A stretch of DNA of 64,000 nt from Larix kaempferi (taxonomy: Eukaryota > Streptophyta > Pinopsida > Pinales > Pinaceae), in assembly GCA_027924585.1 (NCBI GenBank), contig BSBM01000440.1, positions 14,849,501 through 14,913,500 on the forward strand, read 5' to 3'. The notes beneath the pieces are model-generated. The model was not told the DNA's origin and ran no database searches. It saw only the letters and a program-made list of their open reading frames with translations. Numbering within the stretch: the stretch's first letter is position 1; each line of letters starts with the position of its first letter. The position numbers and the translations under genes are program-made. Below are positions 24,668-35,334 of the stretch, one piece after another.

Positions 24668-27080
24668 AAAAGAGCAAATGTGGAGCTCCCACTCCAAGAG
24701 TTGCGCCCTTCTCCAAGTGGTCTCTCAACCTGCAAATCGAATCAGCTATATATGGTGGAAAAATACACTAGATCACTCAACAATGCATTAGTAAATAGAT
24801 ATTAGGCATGACAATGCTCATCCAAACACACAATGTCTCAATAACTCTCCTCTCTTTAGTCCTAGTGTTTACAAAAAAATGCCGAAGAGGGTTTCAAATG
24901 GGTGAGTCTCTTCTCTTATAGAGAAAGCTCACAACAAGACCTAACTCCCTCCAAAATCAATGGCTGAGATGAACTCTCAAATGCCCAAATCGAATGGTGG
25001 AGGAGAGCTCTAGAGAGGGGGGGGCGAATTTACCCTCATGCGCCCAAGGGAAGGGAGGGGCCACTCGTGGGGCCCTCACAACATGAAAATGAGTGTCTAG
25101 GGGGTGTCTTTGGGCTATTTTAGCCCCCTAGACCACTTAACCGAAGTCTCATTACATTATATTTGCAAAAAATGAAGTTTTACATAGTGGAAAATGCCCA
25201 AGTATGGGCCAATTCGTCCCATGAGTAAAGCTAGGCTAAAATGAGGGCCCCACACCATAAATTTTAACTGTCCAAACATAACAAAAATGACATTAGGGGA
25301 CCCCTTTACCTTTACCAACCAATGCACTTACCATTTCAATAGTTAACACAACCAAATTTGATTTTCCATATTTAATTAAATGCTGGTTTTATTTTTGAAG
25401 ATGTATTTTGCGCTTTTGATCCACTTATATTGCCCGGATTGATGAACTGTCTGCTGCAATGCGATTGTAGACCCCAAATATAGTAGACATGGTCACTAAA
25501 ACGACCACGATCCATCAATTGAGCATTGTTTGCCCCAAATCAAAGATTTTTAATTAAAATAGGTTCTTGGTGACCAATAATAATTAAAAATCTCATCAAT
25601 GCTTCAACATCTTCTGAACTTGACACTTGGAGGCGCATATGGGACCCCAAGACATGATAAATGAGCAAAATCAAAATCTTGATCGCAACTTTTTTTCGGG
25701 CCTATTTTTGGCCTAGTCAACTTGGTTTGACCAAGTCAAATCTGGTCAAAATGGCAATGGCTGAAACCTGTATGCAACATGAAGTGCCAAGGCTTCCTTA
25801 TTTATGTTAGTACATTACTTAAAATATATAATGCCGACATGGTGTTCAAAATAAATAATATTTTAATAAAAATAAACCCCAGGTGAGGTGGGCCCACCAC
25901 CTCAAACAAAGACTCAAAACTGCTATGCACAAATTATAGACTTGACCACTTAGCTAACTTTGGGTGAGGTGGATAAACAAGGCGAAGGATGGAGGAAAGA
26001 CAAGTACCAAGACCATGTGACCCTTCGGATAAAGAAGGAAAGCGGGACCCAGTGACATAAGCATACCATGATAACACAAAGGGAAGGGCGGTGCCTCACA
26101 AATGGGTATAGTGCAGGGAAACCACCACTGATCATCTAACATACACCTTGCAACTCACATCCGTGCCTTTAGAAGACTCCGTGAGGATCTTTTCTAGAGC
26201 CGCCATGACTGGGTGTCCGACTAACCGTAACTTGAGACTCTAGGGGACAATTCACATAGCTGTCCCTTACTCCATCTCACCTCCTTGCCCTGTAGGACTA
26301 GGTGAAGAAATAACCACTACAATGCTCTGATATATATGGTTGGCTTGTATCCGTGTGTGTTCAAAAACACATTCTTGGACTTTACATTTCACTTTCATAC
26401 TTAGCCTTTTTGGCTTTATTTACATTTTATTACATTTCATGGCCCTTTTTGGGCTACATACATATCTCAAAAGATATAACAATGGTGCACATACTGCAAA
26501 GTAATGGGGACAAGCGTGCATGCTTCGATGACCAATGGGGAACACCCGGTGAGTCTGCACAATCCTATACTGCATTGCAACATCAGGGGCAACCGACAGG
26601 AGCAAATCCCAGGTTTGAGAATGCATCTCACACACTAAAGAGCCGAGGCACAATAAACAGGGAATCATGGCATACTCAGAGGTCAATGGGGAAGGGGATC
26701 CTCAAGGCCACATATCAAGGTCCAAGTCAGGAGAAACAAAAAAAATGGATGAGTCAGATGGGTGGAAGGAAGTGACAGTTGGATCCAAGGTTAGCTGCCT
26801 AGGAGGACGAAATGACCAAGTCTATACCAATAGTGGGGACAAAAACTAGTGTGCATATACATGAGTCTACTGAATGAGGTGGACTGACATCACCAAGGGC
26901 CATACACATCGTAATGAAAACCGAGATCACCACATCAAACATCATACGTCAAGTCCATGTACTATCATAAATAAACAAGTCTCAAAACAACATGAGCAAT
27001 AATCCATAAAGTGCTATACCTTCCATACCATATACCTGCTGCTGAAGCTGAATCTGGAACTGGATCTCTGCTGAATCCGG
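24668..27080 (-). repeat. Right arm of 2.4-kb inverted repeat (LTR-like)
   Basis: Inverted copy of 17891-20319, of nearly equal length (2413 against 2429 bp). Both ends are sharp: the inner end at AAAAGAGCAAATG and the outer end at CTGAATCCGG. A TATA-like CTTATAG on plus (24915-24921) mirrors the left arm. Divergence from the left arm is visible at many positions, so the two copies are not recent. Confidence 0.75.
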
Positions 27081-27390
27081 GTAATAAGTGGCAAACCAAC
27101 AATACTCTGTATTGCTCTCATCACAATATGGCTAAGTATCTCTCTCAATGGGATCATGCAAAGCTCGGTAAGGAAGGGGGACCCTGCAATTACTGCTTTG
27201 TAATAGCTATGGACCAAGACAAAACAATTTGCCCCCTCTGATATCTCTGCTCGGGGCAATCTGAATACAATGAATGCCCCCTCCGAAGGCATCTGATCTC
27301 TGATCTGGAAAAAAAGAAAGTAGTATGTTCCTTGACCATACAATCTGCAGCATGGTAGCTCCAACTAATATGGATGTGATAACAACGGGA
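27081..27390. other. Unassigned gap between inverted repeat and PLE
   Basis: There is no recognisable family here. Frames across the segment run out of the PLE and lose all similarity at about 27391, which marks the PLE breakpoint. Confidence 0.4.
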
Positions 27391-28905
27391 TTTTTTAATC
27401 TCTTTTTTCTGGTATCCATTGGATGTGAAGACTTGTTGGAGGTGGTCTAGTTCCAATTTTATGTGGTCAGGGTATGAGATCCTTGATGCCCTAGTTGCTA
27501 GTGTTTTAATGACCCCAATCTTCTGGTTCGGGTGGTGGTGGGAGCTTGCATGAAGGTATTTGTCAATGTGAGTTTTTCTTCCTGAAAACTTGGTGCCCAA
27601 GTCTTCCGTCTTTTTTAGTGAGGAGTACATCCAAGAAAGGTAATTGATTGTCTTTTTCTAGTTCATTGGTGAACTTGATGTATTTAGAGAGGTTATTTAG
27701 ATGGGATAAGAATTCCTCAAGCTTCTCCTTTCCATGTCTCCATTTTGCAAATATGTCATGTACATATCTTTTCCAAACTTTGGGGGTTAAGGGGAATGAG
27801 TTGAGGGCCCTTTGTTTGAAATGCTCCATGTAGATGTTGGCTACTATGGGTGATAATTGGGAACCCATTGCCACACCGTGTGTTTGTTCATAAATAATGG
27901 CCCTATAGCTGAAATATGTGGACTTACATACTTTTACTAGGCCTGCAGTCTCAGGGTTCGCGATGCTTTCGATCACACTAATGGCTTCATCTACCGGGAT
28001 CTTAGTGTAGAGTGATGTGATGTCAAAGCTTACCAATAGGTCTTCTCCTGTTATTTCTTGATCTTTGATCCATTGTACAAATGAAGCCGAGTCTTTGACA
28101 TATGAGGATGTGTTGCCTGACAGTGTACATAGTTATTTGCCAGGAATTTCGCTAGTGAATAGGTTGGGGATCCTATAGTGTTTAATATTGCCCTGAGGGG
28201 GACACCTTCTTTGTGAATTTTGGGAGCGCCATATATTCTTGGCATTATTGCTGTCGTGGGAGCGATCTTTTTCTTTGTTATCTCATCCAAGGAAGAGTTT
28301 TTAATTATTTTATTTACCTCTTGCAAGATTTTGTCACTTGGGTCTTTGTTCACGGTTCTGTAGCTTCCACTAGAATGTAGGTGCTCCACCATTTTTGAGT
28401 GATAGTCTTCTCTGTCCAATATCACTGTTGCGTTCCCTTTATTAGCTTTTAGTATAATGATATCTTTGCTGCCCTTCAGGTTTTTTAATGCTTTCATTTC
28501 CTCTTTGGATAGGTTGTTTGCCGACGGTTTGGAATTCTTCAGAATGACAGCGCAGTCCTGTCGTATTTGTTCTGCTTTCTCTGCAGATTCATCTTTAATG
28601 GCTAGCTCGACGTTGCTAATTATTTCTTCAACAGGAAGTTTGCTGGGCGTTATGGCAAAGTTCATGCCCTTTTCGAGGACTGTGCATGCTAGTTCATCCA
28701 ATGTGAGTCGTGATAGATTCACCACCATTGAATTATTTAGTTTTTTGCTTTCGCTATGCGTGTTGTCTATTTGGTCGTGTCTCAGGAGTGTAAGCTTCCT
28801 GTTCTTCTTTTGTTGGTCTATTTGTTCTATCCTTTCAGCTCTGATGAATGTTACAGTGTCTAGATGCTGCCATATGTCAAAACGCAGCTGCATTGAAAGC
28901 TTTAG
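27391..28905 (-). pseudogene. PLE reverse transcriptase, N-terminal to RT core
   Basis: Read from about 28905 downward, the PLE N-terminal region comes first (QLRFDIWQHLDTV, then a basic stretch), followed by KANKGNATVILDREDY and PRIYGAPKIHKEGVPLR, which are hallmark PLE/RT blocks. A frameshift at about 28125-28140 moves the frame; beyond it come VSFDITSLYTKIP (motif A), THGVAMGSQLSPIVANIYME (motif B) and YVHDIF, where the catalytic motif should be YVDD. The first catalytic Asp of that motif is therefore His. The frame shifts again near 27570 (HQVFRKK) and homology ends at EIKK (27391), before any endonuclease. The first 40 or so codons of the apparent frame beginning at 29034 are antisense to the neighbouring inverted copy and are not part of the protein. 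Confidence 0.92.
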
Positions 28906-28909
28906 ATGC

Positions 28910-29827
28910 AAAAGATATGTAGATGACATATTTGCAAAATGGAGACATGGAAAGGAGAAGCTTGAGGAATTCTTATCCCATCTAAATAACCTCTCTGAAC
29001 ACATCAAGTTCACCATTGAACTAGAAAAAGACAATCAATTACCTTTCTTGGACGTACTCCTCACTAAAAAAGACGAAAGACTTGGGCACCAAGTTTTCAG
29101 GAAGAAAACTCACACTGAGAGATACCTTCACGCAAGCTCCCACCACCACCCGAGCTAGAAGATTGGGGTCATTAAAACACTAGCAACTAGGGCATCAAGG
29201 ATCTCAAACCCTGACCACATAAAACAGGAACTAGACCACCTCCAACAACTCTTCAAATCCAATGGATACCACAAACATGAGATTAAAAAAGCCCTTCAAC
29301 AAGCCCAAAAAAGACAACAACCCAAACACTCAAACACTGCCCCCAAATCCTCCCTACCATACATCAAAGGCACAACAGACCGAATTGCTAGCATCCTCAG
29401 AAAACAAAACATTCAAGTAGCTTTCACACCACTCACCACCATTATAAAGATGGTCGACTTTGCAAAAGATGCTCTCGACCCAAATCTACAAAAGGGAGTT
29501 TACATGGTGCCATGCTCATGCGAAAAAGAGTATATAGGAGAGACATGAAGATCATTAAAGACAAGACTTAAAGAGAATGCAACAGACATAAACAAAGAAA
29601 GAGCGTCGAGATCAGCTCTAGCAGAATATGCATGCAAAACCTCTCATCACATTTGCATCGAAAAGGCACATATAATCAACAAAGAAGAGCACTATATAAA
29701 AAGGAAGGTAAAAGAGGCCATAGAGATAGAAAAATGCAACAACACCCTAAACCGAGACGATGGGTTAAAACTAAGTGACTCATGGAAACCAATGATCAAA
29801 CAAATGAAAAAAAGACTAACATCATAA
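28910..29827 (+). pseudogene. PLE RT tail plus GIY-YIG endonuclease
   Basis: This 5'-truncated copy opens at RYVDDIFAKWRHGKEK with the catalytic YVDD intact, then FLDVLLTKKDERLG and YLHASSHHHP. One frame runs to the TAA at 29825, broken by TAG at 29156 and TGA at 29546. The C-terminal GIY-YIG nuclease begins near 29498: VYMVPCSCEKEYIGET, where the VY and YIG pair is the nuclease signature and the adjacent Cys pair is typical of PLE endonucleases. It continues SLKTRLKEN and a conserved tail (LSDSWKPMI). In PLEs this nuclease nicks the target for primed reverse transcription. The TGA falls just after GET, where a residue such as Gly or Arg is usual. A frame beginning at 28457 on this strand is mostly antisense to the other copy. 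Confidence 0.92.
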
Positions 29828-30151
29828 AGAGACACAACAATCAACATTATCACATTATAACCTTGAATCATTCACATAAGTTATCCTAATTATTAAACAA
29901 TGCTATATCTTTAACACACAATTAAGACAACTATATTAAATTTCATCAAATTCTCAAATAAAATAAATGTTCACATCATTAAATCTCATCTCCTTCAATT
30001 TTTTTTTTATAAATATCTTTAAACTTAATTATGTCAACATTATTAAAATTGATTACTACTCCAATCAAAACCTAACCTAGCCGACTCTCTCACAAACCAA
30101 ACATCGCACATCCACTATACCTATAACCGCTCTCTCACACCTATTCTCAGA

Positions 30152-30219
30152 ATGGTACTAAGCTCACCCCTGATGATGGACTCACTTGGAAGTCCGAAAC
30201 GTTGGGTTTAATAAACCAT
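30152..30219 (+). ncRNA. Candidate hammerhead ribozyme at PLE 3' end
   Basis: The core CTGATGA is at 30170-30176 and GAAAC at 30196-30200. Helix II is GGACT (30178-30182) with AGTCC (30191-30195), 8-nt loop. Helix III is the palindromic ACGT (30199-30202), then T30203 as the expected cleavage nucleotide. Helix I is ACCC (30166-30169) with GGGT (30204-30207), an internal loop, then ATGGT (30152-30156) with ACCAT (30215-30219). Type I hammerheads with minimal, palindromic helix III are known from PLEs, where they act best as dimers. The one oddity is an extra T (30177) between the core and helix II, which may weaken activity. Position after the endonuclease and 3' region supports the call. Confidence 0.75.
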
Positions 30220-30234
30220 AAACAAGTCTCTTCC

Positions 30235-31726
30235 AACCTCTTGAATAACTGATAAACCTGTAAAATGGATTCTCTTTTCCAAATGAAAGCTGTGTGTACT
30301 CTTTGTAGATGGTGAGGGCATTGGTGTGGTTTTGTACAAAGTTACGGATATGGCATGCATCCTCAATAAGGTTTCCAATCCATGTCACATCTGAAGCAAT
30401 GGATTTCAGTGCTAAATTCAAGGAATGGACAATGCAAGGTGTCCAAAAAACCTGTAAGAGAAATAAAAGCATGTATAAATGACTCTACAACACTAACAAC
30501 TCAAATGAGTTAAAGACTCCTAGATGAATCATCAATCTTGTGATAAATTCAAACAATGAGCAAATTAGAAATGAAAGGTGTCCAAAATGAACATACTTGT
30601 GTTTAGCTTCCACAGTGATGCCAGTAGCCTTGCAACCAGGTGCATTGTCTGTGATGATTTGTACACAAGAATCAACACCTTCTTCAATGGTTTTGATGAA
30701 AAACTCACCCATATACTATGCATCCTTGTATTTCCCAAGAGCATCCACTGTTTTTAAGAACACCGGTCCATTTTGGGAAGATACCATGAAATTGATGAGT
30801 GGATGGCGTGCTGGATCTGTCCATCTATCATAAACAATACTCACATCGAATGAGGGCCATGCTGATCTAATTGGCTCACGAATTTTATCTACCTTCTTCT
30901 TTTCTTTAACCAACAATGTGGTTCTAAGCTTCTCTGAACCAGGAGGCACATAACCAGTTGGAGCTCGTTCAATGAGACTTCGACACATCTCAATAAACAA
31001 TGGTGACCATGCAACATTGAATGAGATGAAGTTGAGGTAGAAATAGAATGCAATGTTAAGGTCCACCTCTTCTCGTGCCTCTTGTCGGAAAATCCTATCC
31101 ATTGGACCACTTGGAGATTGCCTCTTTCTTGTTTGATGAGTATCCCCACTCCCATATATGTTAGGTGGAAATGGAGGCGTGGTGCTAGAGGATTTCCTCA
31201 AGAATCAAAGAGGATACTCATATTTTTTATTGCTTGTTGCTGCCACCTTCCCTAAGCCAACATGATCCTCTCTTTCCATATCCCTCCTTTGGGTAACACT
31301 CACCGCTTTGCATGAAGAAATCCTACAAGAAGGAAGGGCCAACAAATGGCCCCTAACCTGGTAATATGTGCTCTTGAACACATTCTTGCAAAAATTGCAA
31401 CTCCAAGACACATTGCCTCCCCTACCAAGCTTTGCCCCAGGCCCATCTTTCCTTGTCACATACTTCCACAAAAGGTATTTCTTTTCTCGGGCTTGTTGTC
31501 TTGCTAAAACACGGTTAAATGGAGCATGAGCTCCACTAGCAGCAGATGGAGCACTTGAAGGAGGAGTAGAACAACTTGTGCTTGGAGGAATAGGAGGGGA
31601 GGCACTAGATGGTGCATTTCTCCCTTTCCTTTGCCCCTTAGCTCTTGCCCTAGCCAATTGAGATATTATCTTTCTTGTTTGATGGTTAAGCTTGCAATCC
31701 TCTCCACAAATCCACCCCCAATGCAC
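30235..31726 (-). pseudogene. hAT transposase (BED finger + DUF659), broken
   Basis: Cut-and-paste transposase. In order: a low-complexity Ala/Ser/Pro segment; a BED-type zinc finger in the first frame (WSCNFCKN ... RGHLLALPSCRI, 31726-31205); an in-frame stop; then a DUF659-like block (SAWPSFDVSIVYDRWTDPARHPLINF, where the D.W region carries catalytic-core residues, 31201-30716); another in-frame TAG; GEFFIKTIEEGVD and QIITDNAPGCKATG (30712 to about 30600); and TPCIVHSLNLALKSIA (from about 30452). The last two blocks are separated by about 145 bp with GT and AG near the ends, consistent with an intron. All blocks before the gap lie in one frame. The region after FYRFIS is lost at the PLE border. 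Confidence 0.88.
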
Positions 31727-31849
31727 TTGGATTCCCTTGGAAATCCTTCAAATCTTCTTCACCTGCACATAAAACCCACTCTCAAGCTTCTCCACACTTG
31801 CAAATGACAAAAAATAAATGAAATTTTGTTTTTAAACTCACCCTGGGCG

Positions 31850-32035
31850 GCCTTTTCTGCGGAAAACGTGTCCTGGAATCGGGGCACGAGTCGCACAGTC
31901 AGGGACACGATGGGAAATCGTGTCTGATATGACTTTTGATTGTGTCCCGATTTCGGACATGATCAAAATTCGACTTGTACACAGTTTCCCATCGTGTCCG
32001 TGTCCGACACGACCCCATGGGACACGTAGCCCATT
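31850..32035. repeat. GACACG/GTGTCC subterminal-type repeats
   Basis: At least eight copies of GACACG, GTGTCC or GGGACACG words lie in both orientations, upstream of the hAT transposase. This pattern fits transposase-binding subterminal repeats. The true end of the element is not resolved because a terminal repeat partner is missing. Confidence 0.55.
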
Positions 32036-32040
32036 TAGAG

Positions 32041-34189
32041 CGAATCTGGTTTCTGAGGTTGAAAATATAGAAGTCTTACACATGGAAAACAATGAAATAG
32101 TCACCAAAAGAATGCTTGGATATCCTTTTTACCAAGCTCTGTAGGTTGAATAGAATACTTAGCAGGTCTGGATAGAAAAGAATTCTCCAAGATATAAAAT
32201 CCTCCTCTGCAACATGGGATTAGTACAATCACAACGCTATAAACTAGAATCCAACTATCACATGTACTCAACTAGCTCTCAATGTCACTTTCTCAAGAAA
32301 AGAAAAAGCACATGAAAGGTGCAAGGCAATAGTCGATAAGCCTTGGTTCTCAAATCACTCAAAAAAGTAGAAAACCATTGCCCCTTCAATGCTTATACAA
32401 TATATAGAGGAATAAGAGAGCAAAAATAGATAAAATGAATCTCCAAAGATACACCACAAGTCTCCTCCAAGTGAAGCGCTCCGCCTCTCTAAGAATAGCC
32501 TAATCCAAAATCTCAAAAAATATGCTCCTCATGGTCTCCTCTAGAGTGCACCCGCTAGCCAAGAAAAGTAGTTTCCATTTTACAAAATAGTAGTTTAAAC
32601 AAAATGAAAAATCCCCATGAAGCTCTCCAAGAATAGTAAGTATCTCAAACCTGCGAAAAATACCCCAAGATAGGCACATAGCTCCAAGAGGGAATAGTGC
32701 CAAGAAATAGGTCAGAAAGGTGAGCCACATGCAAAGTGTCAAAACAAGTAGGTAGGGTAGGCTAATTTTAAAAAATATTAACTTTAAAAATAGGAATTGG
32801 CCTCTCAAAGTAGGATGCACCCCTATGTAGGAAAAAACAATAGTATAGGCTCATAAAAATAGCATGAAAGGATCCTCTATGCCAATATCTCCCATAAAAG
32901 TCAACATTACCGTAATTAGTAACCACTTTTCTCACCATATAAAGCAAATTTATAATTACTAAGTGGTCATAAAAGGGCGTGTAAGGTTTTTAAGCGTAAA
33001 ACACTAGTAGATAAGGCTCAAGGGAGGATAATGGAAGCCCATGAAGGAGGGCGCACTAGGTAAGATCATATGAAGACCTCCGGAGGCTCAGAACATCCAA
33101 AAATAGCAAGTAAACCTGATGTGGGCCCTCCAAAAACCCTCTTGACCATGCCAAAATGCAAATGATCCCTGAAATTTCAATGTGCTCAGAATGGCTTGAA
33201 ACTTGACATTGACACTTCACGCCATACTGGGTACCCAAACGTTAAGCATCTTGCCAAAAATAACTTGAAAATACACAACCTTGGAATTAGCTGAAACTCG
33301 ATCCATAAGCCTATCTCCCATTTGGGCCATCAAAAATGTAATTAACTTGTCAGTTGGACCACTTTCATAAATTGCTAAAAATAATAGCTACTAAAAATAA
33401 AAATCGCTAAAAATAACAACTCATAGTTGCCTCAAATTCGAATTTCCATGCACATCTCTTCAAAGGTTACCCCTAAACATGATCATGTTAGGAAAAAGAT
33501 GATTTCCAAGAAATTGCAAAAAAAAAAACAATTTGACCATACCCTTTGGGTGTCTTCATCCTCCCATACTTGTGTTGAATGTTGCAAGAAACCTGCAATA
33601 TGGGGCACCTACTGCCATTGACTCACCTGTCCAACTGTCCATTTGATGTATCTTGTTCTCAAGAACCTGTGATACTTGTTATGCCACGTTATGTGGGCAT
33701 ACCAATATCACAGATTTCTTTTTGTTTTTTCCAAAAGGATGGGAGTCCATCTTTGTTGCTCTTGGACTCCTCATTGATATGAATGTGGAGTTGCATAATG
33801 GATGACAAAGGATATGTTTGAACTGCTATGTTCCTATACCATGATGATGATGATGATGATCTATGCCTAATAAATCAATGAACATGAATGCTTAGGGATT
33901 ATTTGATGAGTATAGCTAGCAATACCACCCTTATGTTGACGAGGGTGAAAGATATGTGGTTTGTTTATTACCCAAGGCACCAAGGTTACTCTTGGTATTG
34001 TTAAGAGCTTTTACCCCCTCCTTTGGATCCACCTTTTCCTTTTTCATCCATTATCCTTATCTACTCAACTTTTTGATCTAACTCTAGTTAAGGTTTGACA
34101 GATGGATTCTAGACCTCACCCCTTTGTGATCTCTTCACCAGGAAGACGTCCCCGTTATCCATGGCGTCTCAAGATTGATCATTTATTGT
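32041..34189. other. Unassigned DNA between hAT and copia-1
   Basis: No coding similarity is recognised. The stretch is A/T-rich, with a GGAGGGCGCACTAGGTAAG motif at 33047-33065 that resembles the leader splice-like motif of the long-LTR family. Frames such as 32500-32820 minus are hydrophobic but show no family. Confidence 0.4.
33841..33860. repeat. (ATG)n microsatellite
   Basis: Six perfect ATG units plus a partial unit. Confidence 0.9.
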
Positions 34190-34756
34190 GAGGAACAACG
34201 TGACGGGTTACGTGGGATTCCTTGTAGATTCCTAGGGCTTTGCTAACACCAAGCGGAAAGAATTGTTCCCCTCTTATGTTAGATTTTAAGACACAATTTT
34301 CATCTCTTTCAACTTTAACTACACATAGGGATCACTGAAAGAATAACCATGCACAAAAACACAAGAACACAAAGAATTTACCCTAGGAAAACCCAAACTC
34401 GAGAATAACCGAACCAACCTTTCTTATTCAGAGATTCAGTACAAAGTACAAGTACATCAGATATAAAAGTGATCTAGAACAAGAGAGATCACATAGAAAG
34501 ATGATACCAAAGAAAGAAACCCAGGAAAAAATCTTCACAACCTTGAGCGAACTTCTTCCTTGCTTGAGTGATCAAATGAGGAGGACATCGCCCTTTATTT
34601 ATACTTGATTTTTGGCTGACTTTTTCACTAGGGCCGACTTGTCTATTTTGTCTGGGCCGACTTGTCTTCTAGAATACTAAATTACAATTTATTAATTGTT
34701 TTCTGTTGGGACAACTTGGCTAGTGAGGATACCTCACGTAGCTACAAACATTAACA
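34190..34756 (-). repeat. 3' LTR of copia-1
   Basis: The right edge is fixed by TTAACA next to a polypurine tract; on the minus strand the LTR starts TGTTAATG. A minus-strand TATA box (plus TTTATTTATA, 34594-34603) lies about 155 bp in. The left edge is approximate because no second LTR is available. Confidence 0.7.
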
Positions 34757-34766
34757 CTCCCTCTTA
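34757..34766 (-). other. Polypurine tract of copia-1
   Basis: TAAGAGGGAG on the minus strand, directly abutting the LTR start TGTTAATG. It primes plus-strand DNA synthesis. Confidence 0.8.
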
Positions 34767-34914
34767 GCTAGGGAGGTATCATCATGTTGGAAGACATTTG
34801 GATATCATTTGATCGTCATGGCTTGTCTCGTACATCTCGTCATCATAAGAAAGGTCTATTCCTGTTCATGTGGCTACGACCAACATGACATCCACACAAC
34901 TCAGTTCGTTAAGA

Positions 34915-35235
34915 AGTGTGATCAACACAGTTCACACAGAACTCATATCGGTCCACTCCACACAGAACCACAGTCCACACAGGACAAGGAATCCACACAT
35001 AACTCAGTTGTTCACACATAACTCATATTGGTCCACACAGGACAAGAAGTTCCCATAGAACTCACATCGGTTCACATAGAACCACAATCCACACAGGACA
35101 AGGAGTTCACACATAACTCATATCGTTTCACACAGAAGCACAGTCCACAGAGGAAAAGGAGTTCACACAGAACTCATATCGGTTCATACATAACCACAAT
35201 CCACACAGGATAAGGAGTTCACATAGAACTCATGA
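34915..35235. repeat. 56-bp tandem array in copia-1 3' region
   Basis: About five to six imperfect units, the clearest being 56 bp, built from TCCACACAGGACAAGGAGTT and ACACAGAACTCATATCGGTT blocks. Open frames through it are artefacts of the repeat. It sits between the RNase H gene and the LTR-proximal polypurine tract. Confidence 0.85.
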
Positions 35236-35321
35236 CATTCAGCTCCATCTCCCTCTCAAGGAGGGGCACATCATTCTCCCAGTCTCTGGGAGAATGTCAC
35301 ACCAATGCCTCAACCGTCAAC

Positions 35322-35334
35322 ACTCTCTCTCATC
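35322..35334 (-). other. Upstream polypurine-like tract, copia-1
   Basis: On the minus strand GATGAGAGAGAG is followed at once by TGTTGACGG, mimicking a polypurine tract plus LTR start, but no LTR follows. It lies on the coding side of the tandem array, separate from the real tract at 34757-34766. Confidence 0.5.

Larger units (their letters stand above)
27391..30219 (+). mobile_element. Penelope-like retroelement, rearranged inverted copy pair
   Basis: PLEs encode a telomerase-like reverse transcriptase followed, in canonical members, by a GIY-YIG endonuclease. Here the left part (27391 to about 28905, minus strand) carries the N-terminal region and RT. The right part (about 28910-30219, plus strand) starts abruptly at the RT catalytic motif and carries the RT tail, the endonuclease, the 3' region and a hammerhead-like motif. 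The two overlap in content by about 490 bp and differ at several residues. Such head-to-head, 5'-truncated partial copies are common for PLE insertions. The right end lies against a hAT transposase gene. Confidence 0.9.
30220..32040 (-). mobile_element. hAT transposon with DUF659 transposase, truncated
   Basis: The minus-strand transposase gene (below) is preceded upstream by a cluster of GACACG/GTGTCC words (31850-32035) that resembles subterminal repeats. The 3' half of the gene, including the dimerisation domain, is missing: coding homology stops close to the PLE end at about 30235. I did not find the rest of the hAT element left of the PLE. Confidence 0.75.

Noticed and set aside
17891-27080. 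A single LTR element with its two LTRs at 17891-20319 and 24668-27080
   Set aside because: The two copies are in inverted, not direct, orientation, and no PBS or polypurine tract fits.
28457-29158. A 233-codon plus-strand frame as one protein
   Set aside because: Its first two thirds are antisense to the minus-strand PLE copy; only the last part from about 28910 is PLE coding.
32500-32820. Hydrophobic 106-codon minus frame as a membrane protein
   Set aside because: A/T-rich DNA readily gives Leu/Phe-rich frames; no neighbours or motifs support it.
35028-35213. Thr/His-rich plus frames around 34809-35213
   Set aside because: Translation of the 56-bp tandem array of copia-1 in the antisense direction.
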